Shown here in pieces: positions 19,307-28,440 of a stretch of DNA of 64,000 nucleotides; position 1 is the first letter of the stretch, and the number at the start of each line of letters is the position of its first letter. The translations under genes were made by a program, and so were the position numbers. The stretch spans positions 49,979-113,978 of the forward strand of contig JAISNV010000023.1 in the NCBI GenBank assembly GCA_031276035.1. Direction: 5' to 3'. Source of the DNA: Bacteroidales bacterium. GTDB taxonomy: Bacteria; Bacteroidota; Bacteroidia; Bacteroidales; BM520. The notes below the pieces were generated by a model that worked only from the letters and a program-made list of their open reading frames with translations, did no database searches and was not told the DNA's origin.

Positions 19307-19393
19307 AAGTAGAGTTCGTATTTTAGCATATATTATATTGCTAATTATCACAATACACTCAATAAATTAATCGTTAACTAAATAATAATATTT

Positions 19394-21070
19394 ATGAAAA
19401 AATTTCTTTTAGTATTCTTTATTTTAACTTGTATTGCTATAACCACGATGCTTATTTTAACTTCTTGTGAAAAAGAAAGTGAAGAAACTACTATATCTGA
19501 AAAAACAACATCATTGCAATTTTATGACAGTCACCTAATTGATAGTTTTAAGAATGAGTCAATTGTTCAAGAATTTACACGAGTGATAAATTCGTTTAAT
19601 ATTGAAAAGAATAATGGAATATTAAAATTTAACTCTGCAGAGGACTTAATTGCAGTATATGATACATTGATTTATTACTCTAATGCTGTAGACGTATCTG
19701 TACTTAGCAGTTCAAAATATGAAAACTCAAACAATCTAAGCAACAATCCAACTTTGCTTGTTTTTGGAGATATTCTTAACTTTAATTCTCTATATTCAGA
19801 AATTGAAAAAACGATTTTGACCATGGAGAATACACGAGAAGGATATTCAGACAGTGAGAATCCAGATAAACATCATATCGTTTCTGACTTTCAAAGGGCA
19901 GTGCTTTCACCTAATGCAGAAGTAATAATAGGAAATCATATATTTTTATATGGTAGAGAACATAGTTTGATGATTCCTAATGAGAATTTTCAGAATCTGG
20001 CTCTTGTACACAGCTATTGGAACACTTATGGCGAAGAAGAAGGTTCTTATAAAGCAATTTGTGAATTTATAGCTTTTGCAAATCAAATAGCCCCTGGTAT
20101 AATAGTAGGTCCATCTACGTTAACTTTCGATTTTTATGTTAATGTTGATAATAGCCTTCCTTGTGGTGAATGTGAATTTTTTGTTGACCCAACATCTCTG
20201 CCACAAGGTATTAATTGGTTTGAGGTTTTTACCTGGGACTTTGGAGATGGAACCAGTAATATAACAAGTCTTGTCGCAAAGCATACGTATGATGCCCCAG
20301 GTAGTTATTTGGTTACCTGTACAGTTTCTACTATAGATGGAAGTAATTATGTTGCAGAAGCTGAAAGAATAGTTAATATTAACACCTGTGGTACAGCTGC
20401 AATTCATAATGTGTGTATTAACCCAGGTGAATATAAATTTAATGTAAATTTTGCACATTGTAATAATCTGACACCGAGTTCTTATTTATGGAAGATTTAT
20501 GATGGAGGAGCAAAGACATACAATGTTGCATCTCCTACACATACTTTTAACGTAGATAACGAATATACTGTTGAGGTTACATTAACTTTTCCTGATGGTT
20601 GTGTAGCGAAAGATGAAATAACAGTTTATGTTACAGGAACCGGTTCTAGTTGCAAACACAGTGATAAAGAAACTGAATATTATTATAATATTGCACCTGG
20701 GTATCGTTTAAAACATACTTTTAATTTACGTCACTTTTGGCCATTCCACCGAATTATTGTAAAAAGCGTACATGAAAAACAAAAATCTAATGGTAAGTGG
20801 GCACAAGAAAAGGCAGCCTATTTGTGGGTGTCTTTTGAAGGAACTATTTATGATTATAAAAAGCTAAACGGTGTCGTTTATACTTGTACCGTTTCTAATG
20901 TGCTTTATCCGAACGGATACTCAAAAACTAACACTAAAAGTATTACTTATGATTATGGCGTTGGAAAGAATTACAGCGTAAGAAATCAAGGAGTAAAATC
21001 AAAATGGAAAATAAAATCAACATCAAATGGACAACTATATGAACAAAACCCCGCACTTCAATTACATTAA
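19394..21070 (+). CDS. PKD-domain surface lipoprotein
   Basis: 558 residues. A lipoprotein signal (LILTSC, Cys near 27) is followed by a region of no recognised family (30-240). Two PKD-type beta-sandwiches follow: about 265-335 (FTWDFGDGTSNI, HTYDAPGSYLVTCTV) and about 340-420 (YLWKIYDGGAKTY, PTHTFNVDNEYTVEVTLTFP). The C-terminal ~130 residues are basic and Tyr-rich. No T9SS sorting domain is seen, so anchoring is probably by lipid. Its 3' end overlaps the start of an outer-membrane barrel gene, so the two are co-translated. Function unknown; PKD domains usually mediate binding. Confidence 0.78.
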   Translation: MKKFLLVFFILTCIAITTMLILTSCEKESEETTISEKTTSLQFYDSHLIDSFKNESIVQEFTRVINSFNIEKNNGILKFNSAEDLIAVYDTLIYYSNAVDVSVLSSSKYENSNNLSNNPTLLVFGDILNFNSLYSEIEKTILTMENTREGYSDSENPDKHHIVSDFQRAVLSPNAEVIIGNHIFLYGREHSLMIPNENFQNLALVHSYWNTYGEEEGSYKAICEFIAFANQIAPGIIVGPSTLTFDFYVNVDNSLPCGECEFFVDPTSLPQGINWFEVFTWDFGDGTSNITSLVAKHTYDAPGSYLVTCTVSTIDGSNYVAEAERIVNINTCGTAAIHNVCINPGEYKFNVNFAHCNNLTPSSYLWKIYDGGAKTYNVASPTHTFNVDNEYTVEVTLTFPDGCVAKDEITVYVTGTGSSCKHSDKETEYYYNIAPGYRLKHTFNLRHFWPFHRIIVKSVHEKQKSNGKWAQEKAAYLWVSFEGTIYDYKKLNGVVYTCTVSNVLYPNGYSKTNTKSITYDYGVGKNYSVRNQGVKSKWKIKSTSNGQLYEQNPALQLH

Positions 21071-21869
21071 CAAAGCATCTTTATTGCTACTGTTAATTCT
21101 ATTTCTAAGCTCCCAATTATCTGCCCAAAAAAATACTTGGACAGTTGGTGTTAATGCCGGAGTTAAACAAGAACTCAATTCTATATCTCAAAACTATAGG
21201 TATATTATTCTTGGACAAAATGACTTTTCACCGCAAGCAGGCTTTCAATTTTCCTACTATTTTCATGACAATTTTGCCATCGAAAGCGGATTGTCTTATT
21301 CATCAACTAAATTACCTGCTCTTGTGGTGAGTACACTAAAACATGCAAATGTAGGATGGAATGAAAGAGTACCTTTTATGCCGTCAAGCACGTTATACCA
21401 TTCTATTCAAGTTCCTGCGTTACTTTCTTCATCGTTTTCAATATGGAAAAATTTGAAATTTTATGCAAAAACCGGCTTGTGTCTCAATTTTATGATACAA
21501 GATAATGATGTAGATATAAAGCGAAGCGGGGAATTAACAGGAACTTCTATTAAAGATGGAATAACATATCAACATTTATTAGATTTTGATGTGGAAATTA
21601 ACACAGCCCCAACTGCATACGAGTTGTTGCTTAATGCGGGAATAGGCATAGGATATGAATTTCCAATGGGATTAGGAATCTCATTTAACGCATCTTTCGC
21701 ACAAGGTTTTATTATTACTACAGACGTTTTAACTTCCTACGGATATATTTGGTCGTCTACAGAGCATGAAGAGTTTTTCACTTCGGGATATGAGAATATA
21801 TCTTATAAAACTAATTATTATAGTTTAACCTTAGGGATTTTCTATAAAATTAATAGTAACAAAAAATAA
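21039..21869 (+). CDS. Outer-membrane beta-barrel protein (PorT/OMP_b-brl-like)
   Basis: About 276 residues from ATG 21039 (ATG 21027 is also possible). Signal peptide (ASLLLLLILFLSSQLSAQ), then alternating hydrophobic strands typical of a small barrel: WTVGVNAGVKQEL, PQAGFQFSYYFHDNFAIESG, LKFYAKTGLCLNFM, NAGIGIGYEFPMGLGISFNA, ending YYSLTLGIFYKIN. The start lies inside the preceding PKD lipoprotein gene and the pair ends at one terminator, so they probably act together at the outer membrane. Confidence 0.78.
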   Translation: MNKTPHFNYINKASLLLLLILFLSSQLSAQKNTWTVGVNAGVKQELNSISQNYRYIILGQNDFSPQAGFQFSYYFHDNFAIESGLSYSSTKLPALVVSTLKHANVGWNERVPFMPSSTLYHSIQVPALLSSSFSIWKNLKFYAKTGLCLNFMIQDNDVDIKRSGELTGTSIKDGITYQHLLDFDVEINTAPTAYELLLNAGIGIGYEFPMGLGISFNASFAQGFIITTDVLTSYGYIWSSTEHEEFFTSGYENISYKTNYYSLTLGIFYKINSNKK

Positions 21870-21919
21870 CAATCAAAGAAAAACAGATTGTGTAAAGAAT
21901 GTGACTAAAATTTTTATTA

Positions 21920-21977
21920 AAAACTACAGGTTGCTGGTAATTGCAAAGTTACACATAGCAACTTGCAGTTTTTTTAT
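21920..21977 (+). terminator. Terminator after the PKD/barrel operon
   Basis: A stem of about 15 bp with G.U pairs (21920-21935 with 21956-21971) has a 20-base loop that itself can form GTAA/TTAC, and is followed by a long T run. Bases 21978-22110 beyond are C-rich on this strand and show nothing recognisable. Confidence 0.8.
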
Positions 21978-22124
21978 TTCCCCAACCTCCTCACACCATT
22001 TTCCACCATCTTCTCAAACCCATATTCACCTCCCTTCGAATAACCCTCACACTATCCCTATTATTATCAAACAAATTCTCCAGTTTACAACAGACTATCA
22101 AAATACTATAAATTGGGAAAAACT

Positions 22125-23059
22125 ATAGCAATGCAGCCGGAAAGCTTTGTTACCATAAGGCAGTACAACGCATTGAATCTAATAATATCCGAACGTACCC
22201 CTGATAACACAATAATTTATCACGCTTATGACAGAGGCGGATTATTAAACTTCGTAGAAAAAACAAGCGGTTCCACTACTTATAATTATATAAGCAATAT
22301 AGAATACAACTCCAGATTATAAAGAGAGAAAGTATATTACGGCAATAACACCTTAACCCATTTGTATTACGATAAAAATACATTTAGACTAATAAGACTG
22401 TTAACCACAAGAAACAACGGCAATGATAATATTGCAGGATATAAACTAACGAAGGAAACATTACCCAGCAAAAAGATGATGCCCTGCAAACATTTTACTT
22501 TAATAACAGTGTAATTGCACCAACCTCTAACTATGAGTATGATTCTTTGTACAGGTTAATAAAAGCAACGGGACGGGAATTATCAGCGCTAAACATGCCC
22601 GATTACAATGACTTTACTAACAATATAGCTTGCCCTAATACTGCGAGCAATGCCATGCAGAATTACACACAGTTATATGAATATGACGGCCTGGGAAACA
22701 TTTTGAAGATGCATTCCCAAGGCAACTGGACAAGAAAAGTTGTAATAAAAGATAACATAAGAGAAGAAAGATATTACATTGGCGGTTACGAAGTTTACAG
22801 GAAATATTCCAACAGCAGTTTGGACATAGAAAGAAAAACTCTAAATATCTCCGATGATGAAAAAGTATTTGTAAGGATTGAAAGCACGAGTAATGACAGT
22901 ATAACTCGTTACCAATACGACAATCATTTAAGTTCTGCTTGTTTGGAATTAAGCGATGATGGAAGTATAATATCCTATGAAGAATACCATTCTTTTGGGA
23001 CAACAAGTTACAGAAGCGGAAGAAGTGAAGAAATATACGTAATTTATCCCGTAAATTAA
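22125..23059 (+). pseudogene. Decayed RHS/YD-repeat gene remnant
   Basis: Translated pieces match RHS core sequence. 22125-22319 reads QYNALNLIISERTPDNTIIY, then an in-frame TAA at 22320. The same frame continues with YYGNNTLTHLYYDKNTFRLI to about 22450. The frame then shifts (from about 22454) to GNITQQKDDALQTFYFNN, YEYDSLYRLIKATGREL and RYQYDNHLSSACLELSDDGS with EEYHSFGTTSYRSGRSE. Short core segments are missing at the shift and again near 22735 (GNWTR joined to KVVIKDNIREER). Both the N-terminal bulk and the C-terminal core with its toxin tip are gone. The gene is dead. Confidence 0.8.
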
Positions 23060-23069
23060 ACATATAATT

Positions 23070-23215
23070 CATTACCTATCTACAAGCGAGTTTAATTCCT
23101 CCTTTCATTTTAATCTTATTTTCTTCTCAAATTGTACTTAACAAGTACAAAAAGTTTAAATCAGTTTATTATTTAAAACTGTTCAGTATGCGTTAACTTA
23201 GCTCGTTCTAAGATA
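23070..23215. repeat. Imperfect inverted repeats enclosing ~145 bp of non-coding DNA
   Basis: ACCTATCTACAAGCGAG near 23077 is mirrored imperfectly by CTCGTTCTAAGATAGGG near 23202. Inside are a perfect TTGTACTT/AAGTACAA hairpin and a GTTTAAAT/ATTTAAAAC pair. It follows directly where the RHS homology stops. It may be a small non-autonomous element or the scar of a rearrangement. Confidence 0.3.
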
Positions 23216-23298
23216 GGGAATAACCTGGAAAATAGAAAAGGGAAAAATTATTTACAGTTTAAAAAATCAGGAGAAATGATAGGTTGAATATGTAAAAT

Positions 23299-24297
23299 CT
23301 ATTTTACAAAAATCACTTTCCAGTCATCAATCATATCAATTACCAGCCATTGGTATTCGTCGGCCATGGATAAAGAAACATCCGGATTCTCTTCATATTC
23401 GTATTCCCGCTCTTTGTCATTGTGATTTACTATAAGCTGCAAATTCGGGTATTTACTCCCCTGCGAATAGCGAAGCATATATACATCACCGCCGCCGCCT
23501 ACATTTCCACAGGCTAAAACCGGACGTTTGCCTATGTGTGACAAGATATTGGCCGGTTTGGCTTGTTTATCATTAAAAGAAATTAATTCATCGGTAATAT
23601 ATAAATCATTAATTCCGGCACTATCGATGTAACTATATTTATTACTTGAACCAATCACATTTTCAGGTTCAATATTGTAAAAATCCTTTGAAATTACACG
23701 TACAAAATCCGTAGAACCACCGGAACAGATGAATACTTTAAATTTATGATCTTGTAAATACTTGATCAATTCCAACTGAGGTTGATAACGTATCTGACTG
23801 AGACTGCAATTGCGACCGGGGTACCGGAAAGAAGTGAAAAAATCTTTTACTTCTTTTTCATATTCCGCTGATGTCCGATTTGTTTGCGAAGCATTCATCA
23901 ATATACCAAGTTCTTCTCTGTTCATGCTCCTCAGGTAATCTTCATCTTTTTCGGCAACTGCCTTAAAAGGTTGAGAATTTGCCAATTCCGGTTTTTTCTT
24001 TAAAAGCTGGGCTATTTGATAAAACATAAATTCCATTTGAACCAATGGATGTTCCGCCCATAAAGTTCCATCATTGTCGAAAGTAGCAACACGGTCTTCT
24101 TCGGGAATGAAGTCGGCAGTTCCTTCTTTGGTTACTTTTGTGACATAATCAATAATCGTTTGCTTTGTAATAGTTTGATTCCAAGATGGCAAAGGATCTG
24201 TATGTACATCTTTTCTGATATTAAAGGTTTGGGAATCACAACCCATAAAAATAATTGCATACGATAGCAAAACAAATATTACTGTTATTTTTTTCAT
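23299..24297 (-). CDS. HAD-superfamily phosphatase-like lipoprotein
   Basis: About 332 residues from ATG 24297, chosen over an upstream in-frame ATG at 24351 because it starts a normal lipoprotein signal (MKKITVIFVL to FMGC, Cys20). The HAD core is present: motif I ATFDNDGTLW (Asp74 nucleophile, Asp76), motif II CSGGSTDF, and a motif IV region ACGNVGGGGDVYML. Related to phosphoserine-phosphatase-like HADs exported to the periplasm. It is the last gene of the sulfatase cluster, so it could remove phosphate from the same substrate; that is inference. Confidence 0.85.
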   Translation of the reverse strand: MKKITVIFVLLSYAIIFMGCDSQTFNIRKDVHTDPLPSWNQTITKQTIIDYVTKVTKEGTADFIPEEDRVATFDNDGTLWAEHPLVQMEFMFYQIAQLLKKKPELANSQPFKAVAEKDEDYLRSMNREELGILMNASQTNRTSAEYEKEVKDFFTSFRYPGRNCSLSQIRYQPQLELIKYLQDHKFKVFICSGGSTDFVRVISKDFYNIEPENVIGSSNKYSYIDSAGINDLYITDELISFNDKQAKPANILSHIGKRPVLACGNVGGGGDVYMLRYSQGSKYPNLQLIVNHNDKEREYEYEENPDVSLSMADEYQWLVIDMIDDWKVIFVK

Positions 24298-24334
24298 GCG
24301 GTTTATATTTTTTTTAAGGTTATATGAAATTAGC

Positions 24335-24376
24335 ATGAAAAGAATAATCATCTGTTTTCATGATTACTCTTCTCAT
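24335..24376. other. Long hairpin between the sulfatase and HAD genes
   Basis: A near-perfect 17-bp stem (24335-24351 with 24360-24376, two G.U/mismatch positions) with an 8-base loop lies in the 131-base gap between the two minus-strand genes. No T run follows on the minus strand, so it is more likely an mRNA-processing or stability element than a terminator. Confidence 0.5.
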
Positions 24377-24428
24377 ACTCGTTTCATAGCATTTGTTTAA
24401 TAATATATAAATTTTTATCCTACTTTAT

Positions 24429-26168
24429 CTATTTTTTCTTAGGCTTTTCCTGTTTCTCATCTTGTGTTTGCGGCATCATCCTTTTTGCATTTTCATAATA
24501 ATCAAGCCCTTTTTTTGCTTTAATCACGGTTTTTGCCTGTTCCATAATGGTTGTAGGAACGAAACTGGGAGGAAATGAACGAGGAGGATATTCTTTGAAT
24601 GATTCAATGAAAACAAAAACATCCTGTGTTGCACCGTAAACACCACCTATTTGATTAAGACACCAATCCCAATAAGTGTTTGAAGTGATATCAGCTCTTT
24701 CGAACGGATCCTGCATCAGGTTAAATGTTTTTTGAAGGCGCAGTTCTGTAAAAGGTTCTGACCATACTGCCATGGTACCCTGAACACGCTGTTCTGCATA
24801 TACGTATTTCATATGACCTTTCCTATATGCTACCAAAAGACCATCGTCATCGGTATAGATAAAATTATCACGATTACTTTTTACACTATTATTATTGGTA
24901 GCAGAGCCTTTAAAGGTGGTCAGGAACTCGGACTGATCGTATCCGTCGAGGTGTACTTTATAGGTTTTACCATTATAATTATATCCGTTAAGACATTTGT
25001 CTATAATGTTTGACTCTCCTGCCCATGTACATAGTGTAGGAGCCCAATCATTATGGGACATCAGTTCATTAGTCACGGCACCTGCTTCTATATGGCCGGG
25101 CCAGCGAATAATACAAGGTACCCGGAAAGCACCTTCCCAGTTGGTATTCTTTTCGGAACGGAATGGGGTCATAGCTCCATCAGGCCATGTATTCATATGC
25201 GGGCCATTATCTGTCGTGTAAATCACGATCGTATTTTCAGCTATTCCCAGATCATCGAGCGCCTTTAGTATCTCTCCGATTGTAATGTCATGTTCAATCA
25301 TCCCATCAATATACTCACTGTCTCCATATTGATACTGGCCGCGGTGTTCATCTCTCACGTGTGTTCGCAGATGCATACGGGTTGAATTAAACCAGCAGAA
25401 GAAAGGTTGTCCGTCACTCGCATTGCGTTGAATGAATTCAATGGCACGGGCTGAAGTTTCATCGTCTATCGTTTCCATTCTTTTTTTGGTCAAAGGACCG
25501 GTATCTTTAATGGTCTGTTTACCAATTCTTCCGAAACGTGGGTCAACCGTAGCATCATCCGTATCAGACGCTTTGCAGTCCAATACACCACGCGGGCCGT
25601 ATTTTTTCAAGTATTCAGGATCCTTTGGATAATCAGGCAACTCCGGCTCCTCTTCTGCATTCAGGTGGTAAAGGTTACCGAAAAATTCATCAAATCCATT
25701 CACTGTCGGCAAAGATTCATTGCGGTCTCCAAGATGGTTCTTCCCGAATTGCCCGGTCACATAACCCAGACTTTTCATAAAAGTACCGATCGTCGGGTCT
25801 TCCTGACTAATACCCATATTTGCCCCCGGATAACCTACTTTTGTAAGCCCGGTGCGAATACCGTGTTGACCTGTAATGAATGCGGCTCGTCCGGCCGTAC
25901 AGGATTGTTCTCCATAATAGTGCTGAAACTTCAGGCCCTCCTTCGCCAGACGGTCAATATTAGGGGTTTCATACCCCATGATTCCGCCGCTATAGGCACT
26001 AATGTTCGTTGTGCCTATGTCATCACCGAAGATGACCAGAATGTTTGGTTTGTTACTTTCTGCTTTTTTTTGAGCAGCCGCTTTTTGCGGAATAAGCGTC
26101 CCTGTTGCAAGGACGGCTCCCACCATCGTTACTTTGACAGCTGTTTTTAATTTACTTTTTAAACCCAT
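24429..26168 (-). CDS. Exported type I (formylglycine) sulfatase
   Basis: 579 residues. Signal peptide about 1-32 (KVTMVGAVLATGTLIPQKAA). The sulfatase core starts NILVIFGDDIG, with metal-binding Asp49-Asp50. The formylglycine motif is C90-T-A-G-R94 (EQSCTAGRAAFITGQ), the cysteine form that anaerobic radical-SAM maturases can oxidise. Other signatures: ENTIVIYTTDNGPH and the C-terminal domain. It hydrolyses a sulfate ester, probably in the periplasm. Substrate unknown; the arylsulfatase-type C-x-A-x-R motif suggests a small aromatic or sterol-like ester rather than a polysaccharide, but this is weak. Maturase and chaperone-like genes lie directly upstream in the cluster. Confidence 0.93.
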   Translation of the reverse strand: MGLKSKLKTAVKVTMVGAVLATGTLIPQKAAAQKKAESNKPNILVIFGDDIGTTNISAYSGGIMGYETPNIDRLAKEGLKFQHYYGEQSCTAGRAAFITGQHGIRTGLTKVGYPGANMGISQEDPTIGTFMKSLGYVTGQFGKNHLGDRNESLPTVNGFDEFFGNLYHLNAEEEPELPDYPKDPEYLKKYGPRGVLDCKASDTDDATVDPRFGRIGKQTIKDTGPLTKKRMETIDDETSARAIEFIQRNASDGQPFFCWFNSTRMHLRTHVRDEHRGQYQYGDSEYIDGMIEHDITIGEILKALDDLGIAENTIVIYTTDNGPHMNTWPDGAMTPFRSEKNTNWEGAFRVPCIIRWPGHIEAGAVTNELMSHNDWAPTLCTWAGESNIIDKCLNGYNYNGKTYKVHLDGYDQSEFLTTFKGSATNNNSVKSNRDNFIYTDDDGLLVAYRKGHMKYVYAEQRVQGTMAVWSEPFTELRLQKTFNLMQDPFERADITSNTYWDWCLNQIGGVYGATQDVFVFIESFKEYPPRSFPPSFVPTTIMEQAKTVIKAKKGLDYYENAKRMMPQTQDEKQEKPKKK

Positions 26169-26225
26169 TGTTTTAATTTTAATTACGTTAAACTAATTTG
26201 TTATTTATAGTGTAAGATCTCAATA

Positions 26226-26978
26226 TCAAGAATTAATTTCAATGATATAATCCATCACGTATTCTGCTAACAAAAAATCGCGGAGACGGGAAAGCCCCCC
26301 CGTTTTTATAAGATAATCTTTCAATTCCCGAACTGGTATATCATTCTCTTTTGCAATTTCCTCGACACGGGCATCCACATCCTGTTCGTCTATTTCAATA
26401 TGATCTACTTCGGCTATTCTTTTCAATATCAGCAATAATTTCACTCTGTTTTTTGCATTTTCCCGGGATGAATCTTCGGCTATGCCCTCCTCCGTATCAG
26501 AGAAAACCAATTCTCTTTCAATAAAATCATCATGAACATCCAATTGGGTATGGGCCAATAATTTTTCGGAGACCTCAGTCAGCTTTTCTTCCTGTTTTTC
26601 CGATGTAATGTTGAGATTCGAATAGTCGGGAAGTTCAAAATCCGGCATTCTCAAGAAATTAGCTTTAAAGCAGAATCGTTTATACGGAACCATTTCCGCA
26701 TCGCTAACCGAAATCGGAGAGCCGGCTCTAATGGCACTATCGGTCAAAGCCTTTCCACATAACTGCTGACTGCATAAATAAATCATATCATTTCGAATCT
26801 CTTTATGAAAAATTTTCTCTATAGCCGTCTGGGGTGCGCTGCCCGGTCTGAAACCTTTGACGGGAAGCTTAGCATATTTCTTCAATAAATCCGAATAATG
26901 ATTTTGCACTTGATCCCAATCAACAGAAATCATTAACTCTATTTCAGGCGTATTACTATCTTTTATACTAATATTCAT
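26226..26978 (-). CDS. Trigger-factor-like chaperone lacking the PPIase domain
   Basis: 250 residues against about 430-450 for trigger factor. An N-terminal ribosome-binding-type domain carries the signature G42-F-R-P-G-S-A-P49 (trigger factor GFRxGxxP). After about residue 115 it passes directly to a helical C-terminal domain (AKNRVKLLLILKRIAEVDHI, DEQDVDARVEEIAKEND, SRLRDFLLAEYVMDYI), so the central FKBP domain is absent. It sits between the sulfatase and the maturase genes, with a 57-base gap to the sulfatase. A dedicated holdase that keeps the nascent sulfatase unfolded for formylglycine formation is an attractive but untested idea. Confidence 0.82.
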   Translation of the reverse strand: MNISIKDSNTPEIELMISVDWDQVQNHYSDLLKKYAKLPVKGFRPGSAPQTAIEKIFHKEIRNDMIYLCSQQLCGKALTDSAIRAGSPISVSDAEMVPYKRFCFKANFLRMPDFELPDYSNLNITSEKQEEKLTEVSEKLLAHTQLDVHDDFIERELVFSDTEEGIAEDSSRENAKNRVKLLLILKRIAEVDHIEIDEQDVDARVEEIAKENDIPVRELKDYLIKTGGLSRLRDFLLAEYVMDYIIEINS

Positions 26979-27122
26979 ACGTTATTTTATTTTTTAAATT
27001 TAAAGTCGAATTTGTTTACATGAGAAAAGTATCATCAACTTTTATCTACTTTATCGGCTTTATAAACTATTTCGTCATACTCGATTCTTAATTTCTTACT
27101 TAAAAAAATACATTAACGTTGC

Positions 27123-28409
27123 TTAATTCTGATCTAATTCCGGAACATCATCAGCAATCTCAAATCCCAGTCGGTGAACAATTTTTCTGATATAAGGGTC
27201 GATATGGTTAAAATATTTGTATAACCCACGGCATAAATAATTTAATCCGTTTTCACCATGAGTTGTTCTTAACAGCCGGTTTTTAGGGCATTCTCCTGAG
27301 CAGGCAAACAAATAACGGCATTCACGACATTTTATCGGCAGGGAAAAGTCTTTTGCATAGCCGAAATGTTCTTGCTCTTTTGAAAGAGCCATATCTATCA
27401 ACTTAGCTTCGTTTATATTACCGATCTTATATTCAGGATATACATAATGGTCGCAGGCATAGATTGAGCCGTCATGCTCCATAGCGAGTCCTTTTCCACA
27501 AATGGGCGAGAAAATACATAAGGGCGAAGGTTTCCCTATCCATTGTTCTACAGCGCTATCGAAAAAAGGGATATATATTTTCCCGAAATCGCGTGTATAC
27601 CATTCATCGAAAATATCAATCAGAAAATTACCATAATCATCCGCTTTGACACACCATGACGCCATGAAAGAATCCGGATGTGAGGGATCGGCATGCGGTG
27701 AATTCTCTACCGGCATTTCGTTTGGCTTCCAATGTTGCGGAGGAGTAGTGGCAAAGTCTTTAGGTTCCACAATCGGGATAAACTGCATTTGTTTGCTTTG
27801 CACCTCATCGCGCAAAAAACGATATACTTCCAACGGATATTTGGAATTCAGATCATTTACTACGGTTAAGGTGGCGAAACGAACATTGTGTTTTCGAAGT
27901 AACTTTGAGGCATTGAGAACTTGCTTGAATGAGCCTTTGCCTCCTTTGTAGGTTCTGTATTTATCATGCAAGTGTTGCGGACCGTCTATACTGAGCCCGA
28001 CCAGAAAGTTATTATCATGCAAAAAGCGGCACCATTCATCATCTAATAAAGTTCCATTGGTTTGCAAATCGTTTTCACACCGTACATGGGAAGGCGCATA
28101 CTTTTTCTGAAGAGCAATTGCTTTTCTGAAAAAATCCAAACCCAGAAGAGTCGGTTCTCCCCCCTGCCATGAGAATACGATATGCTTTGCATTTTGCTGT
28201 TCAATATATTGTTTGATAAAATTCTCGAGAGTCTCATCCGAAATCCGCCAATGGCTCTCCGTACTCAGCAGCTGCTCCTTGCTTAGATAATAACAATAAC
28301 TACACCCAAGATTACAGACAGGCCCCGCTGCCTTTATCATGACATGCATACGTACCAGGGGCCGGCCTCTGTAAATGGGCTCTTTTGCTGTAAAGCCTGT
28401 TATGCTCAT
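27123..28409 (-). CDS. Anaerobic sulfatase-maturating enzyme (radical SAM/SPASM)
   Basis: 428 residues. Oxidises the sulfatase active-site Cys or Ser to formylglycine with SAM under anaerobic conditions. The radical SAM cluster motif is C32-NLG-C36-SY-C39. Two auxiliary clusters are supported by the SPASM region (CIFSPICGKGLAMEHDGSIY, ACDHYVYPEYKIGNI, CRECRYLFACSGECPKNRLL). Length is normal for the family. It is 144 bases upstream of the trigger-factor-like gene, with the same orientation as the sulfatase it presumably activates. Confidence 0.94.
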   Translation of the reverse strand: MSITGFTAKEPIYRGRPLVRMHVMIKAAGPVCNLGCSYCYYLSKEQLLSTESHWRISDETLENFIKQYIEQQNAKHIVFSWQGGEPTLLGLDFFRKAIALQKKYAPSHVRCENDLQTNGTLLDDEWCRFLHDNNFLVGLSIDGPQHLHDKYRTYKGGKGSFKQVLNASKLLRKHNVRFATLTVVNDLNSKYPLEVYRFLRDEVQSKQMQFIPIVEPKDFATTPPQHWKPNEMPVENSPHADPSHPDSFMASWCVKADDYGNFLIDIFDEWYTRDFGKIYIPFFDSAVEQWIGKPSPLCIFSPICGKGLAMEHDGSIYACDHYVYPEYKIGNINEAKLIDMALSKEQEHFGYAKDFSLPIKCRECRYLFACSGECPKNRLLRTTHGENGLNYLCRGLYKYFNHIDPYIRKIVHRLGFEIADDVPELDQN

Positions 28410-28440
28410 TCTCCGTTTTTATATTTTCTAAAAATAAGTA

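Noticed and set aside
21901..22128. A 75-residue ORF between the barrel gene and the RHS remnant
   Set aside because: It contains the terminator hairpin and low-complexity C-rich sequence, and has no start signal or family.
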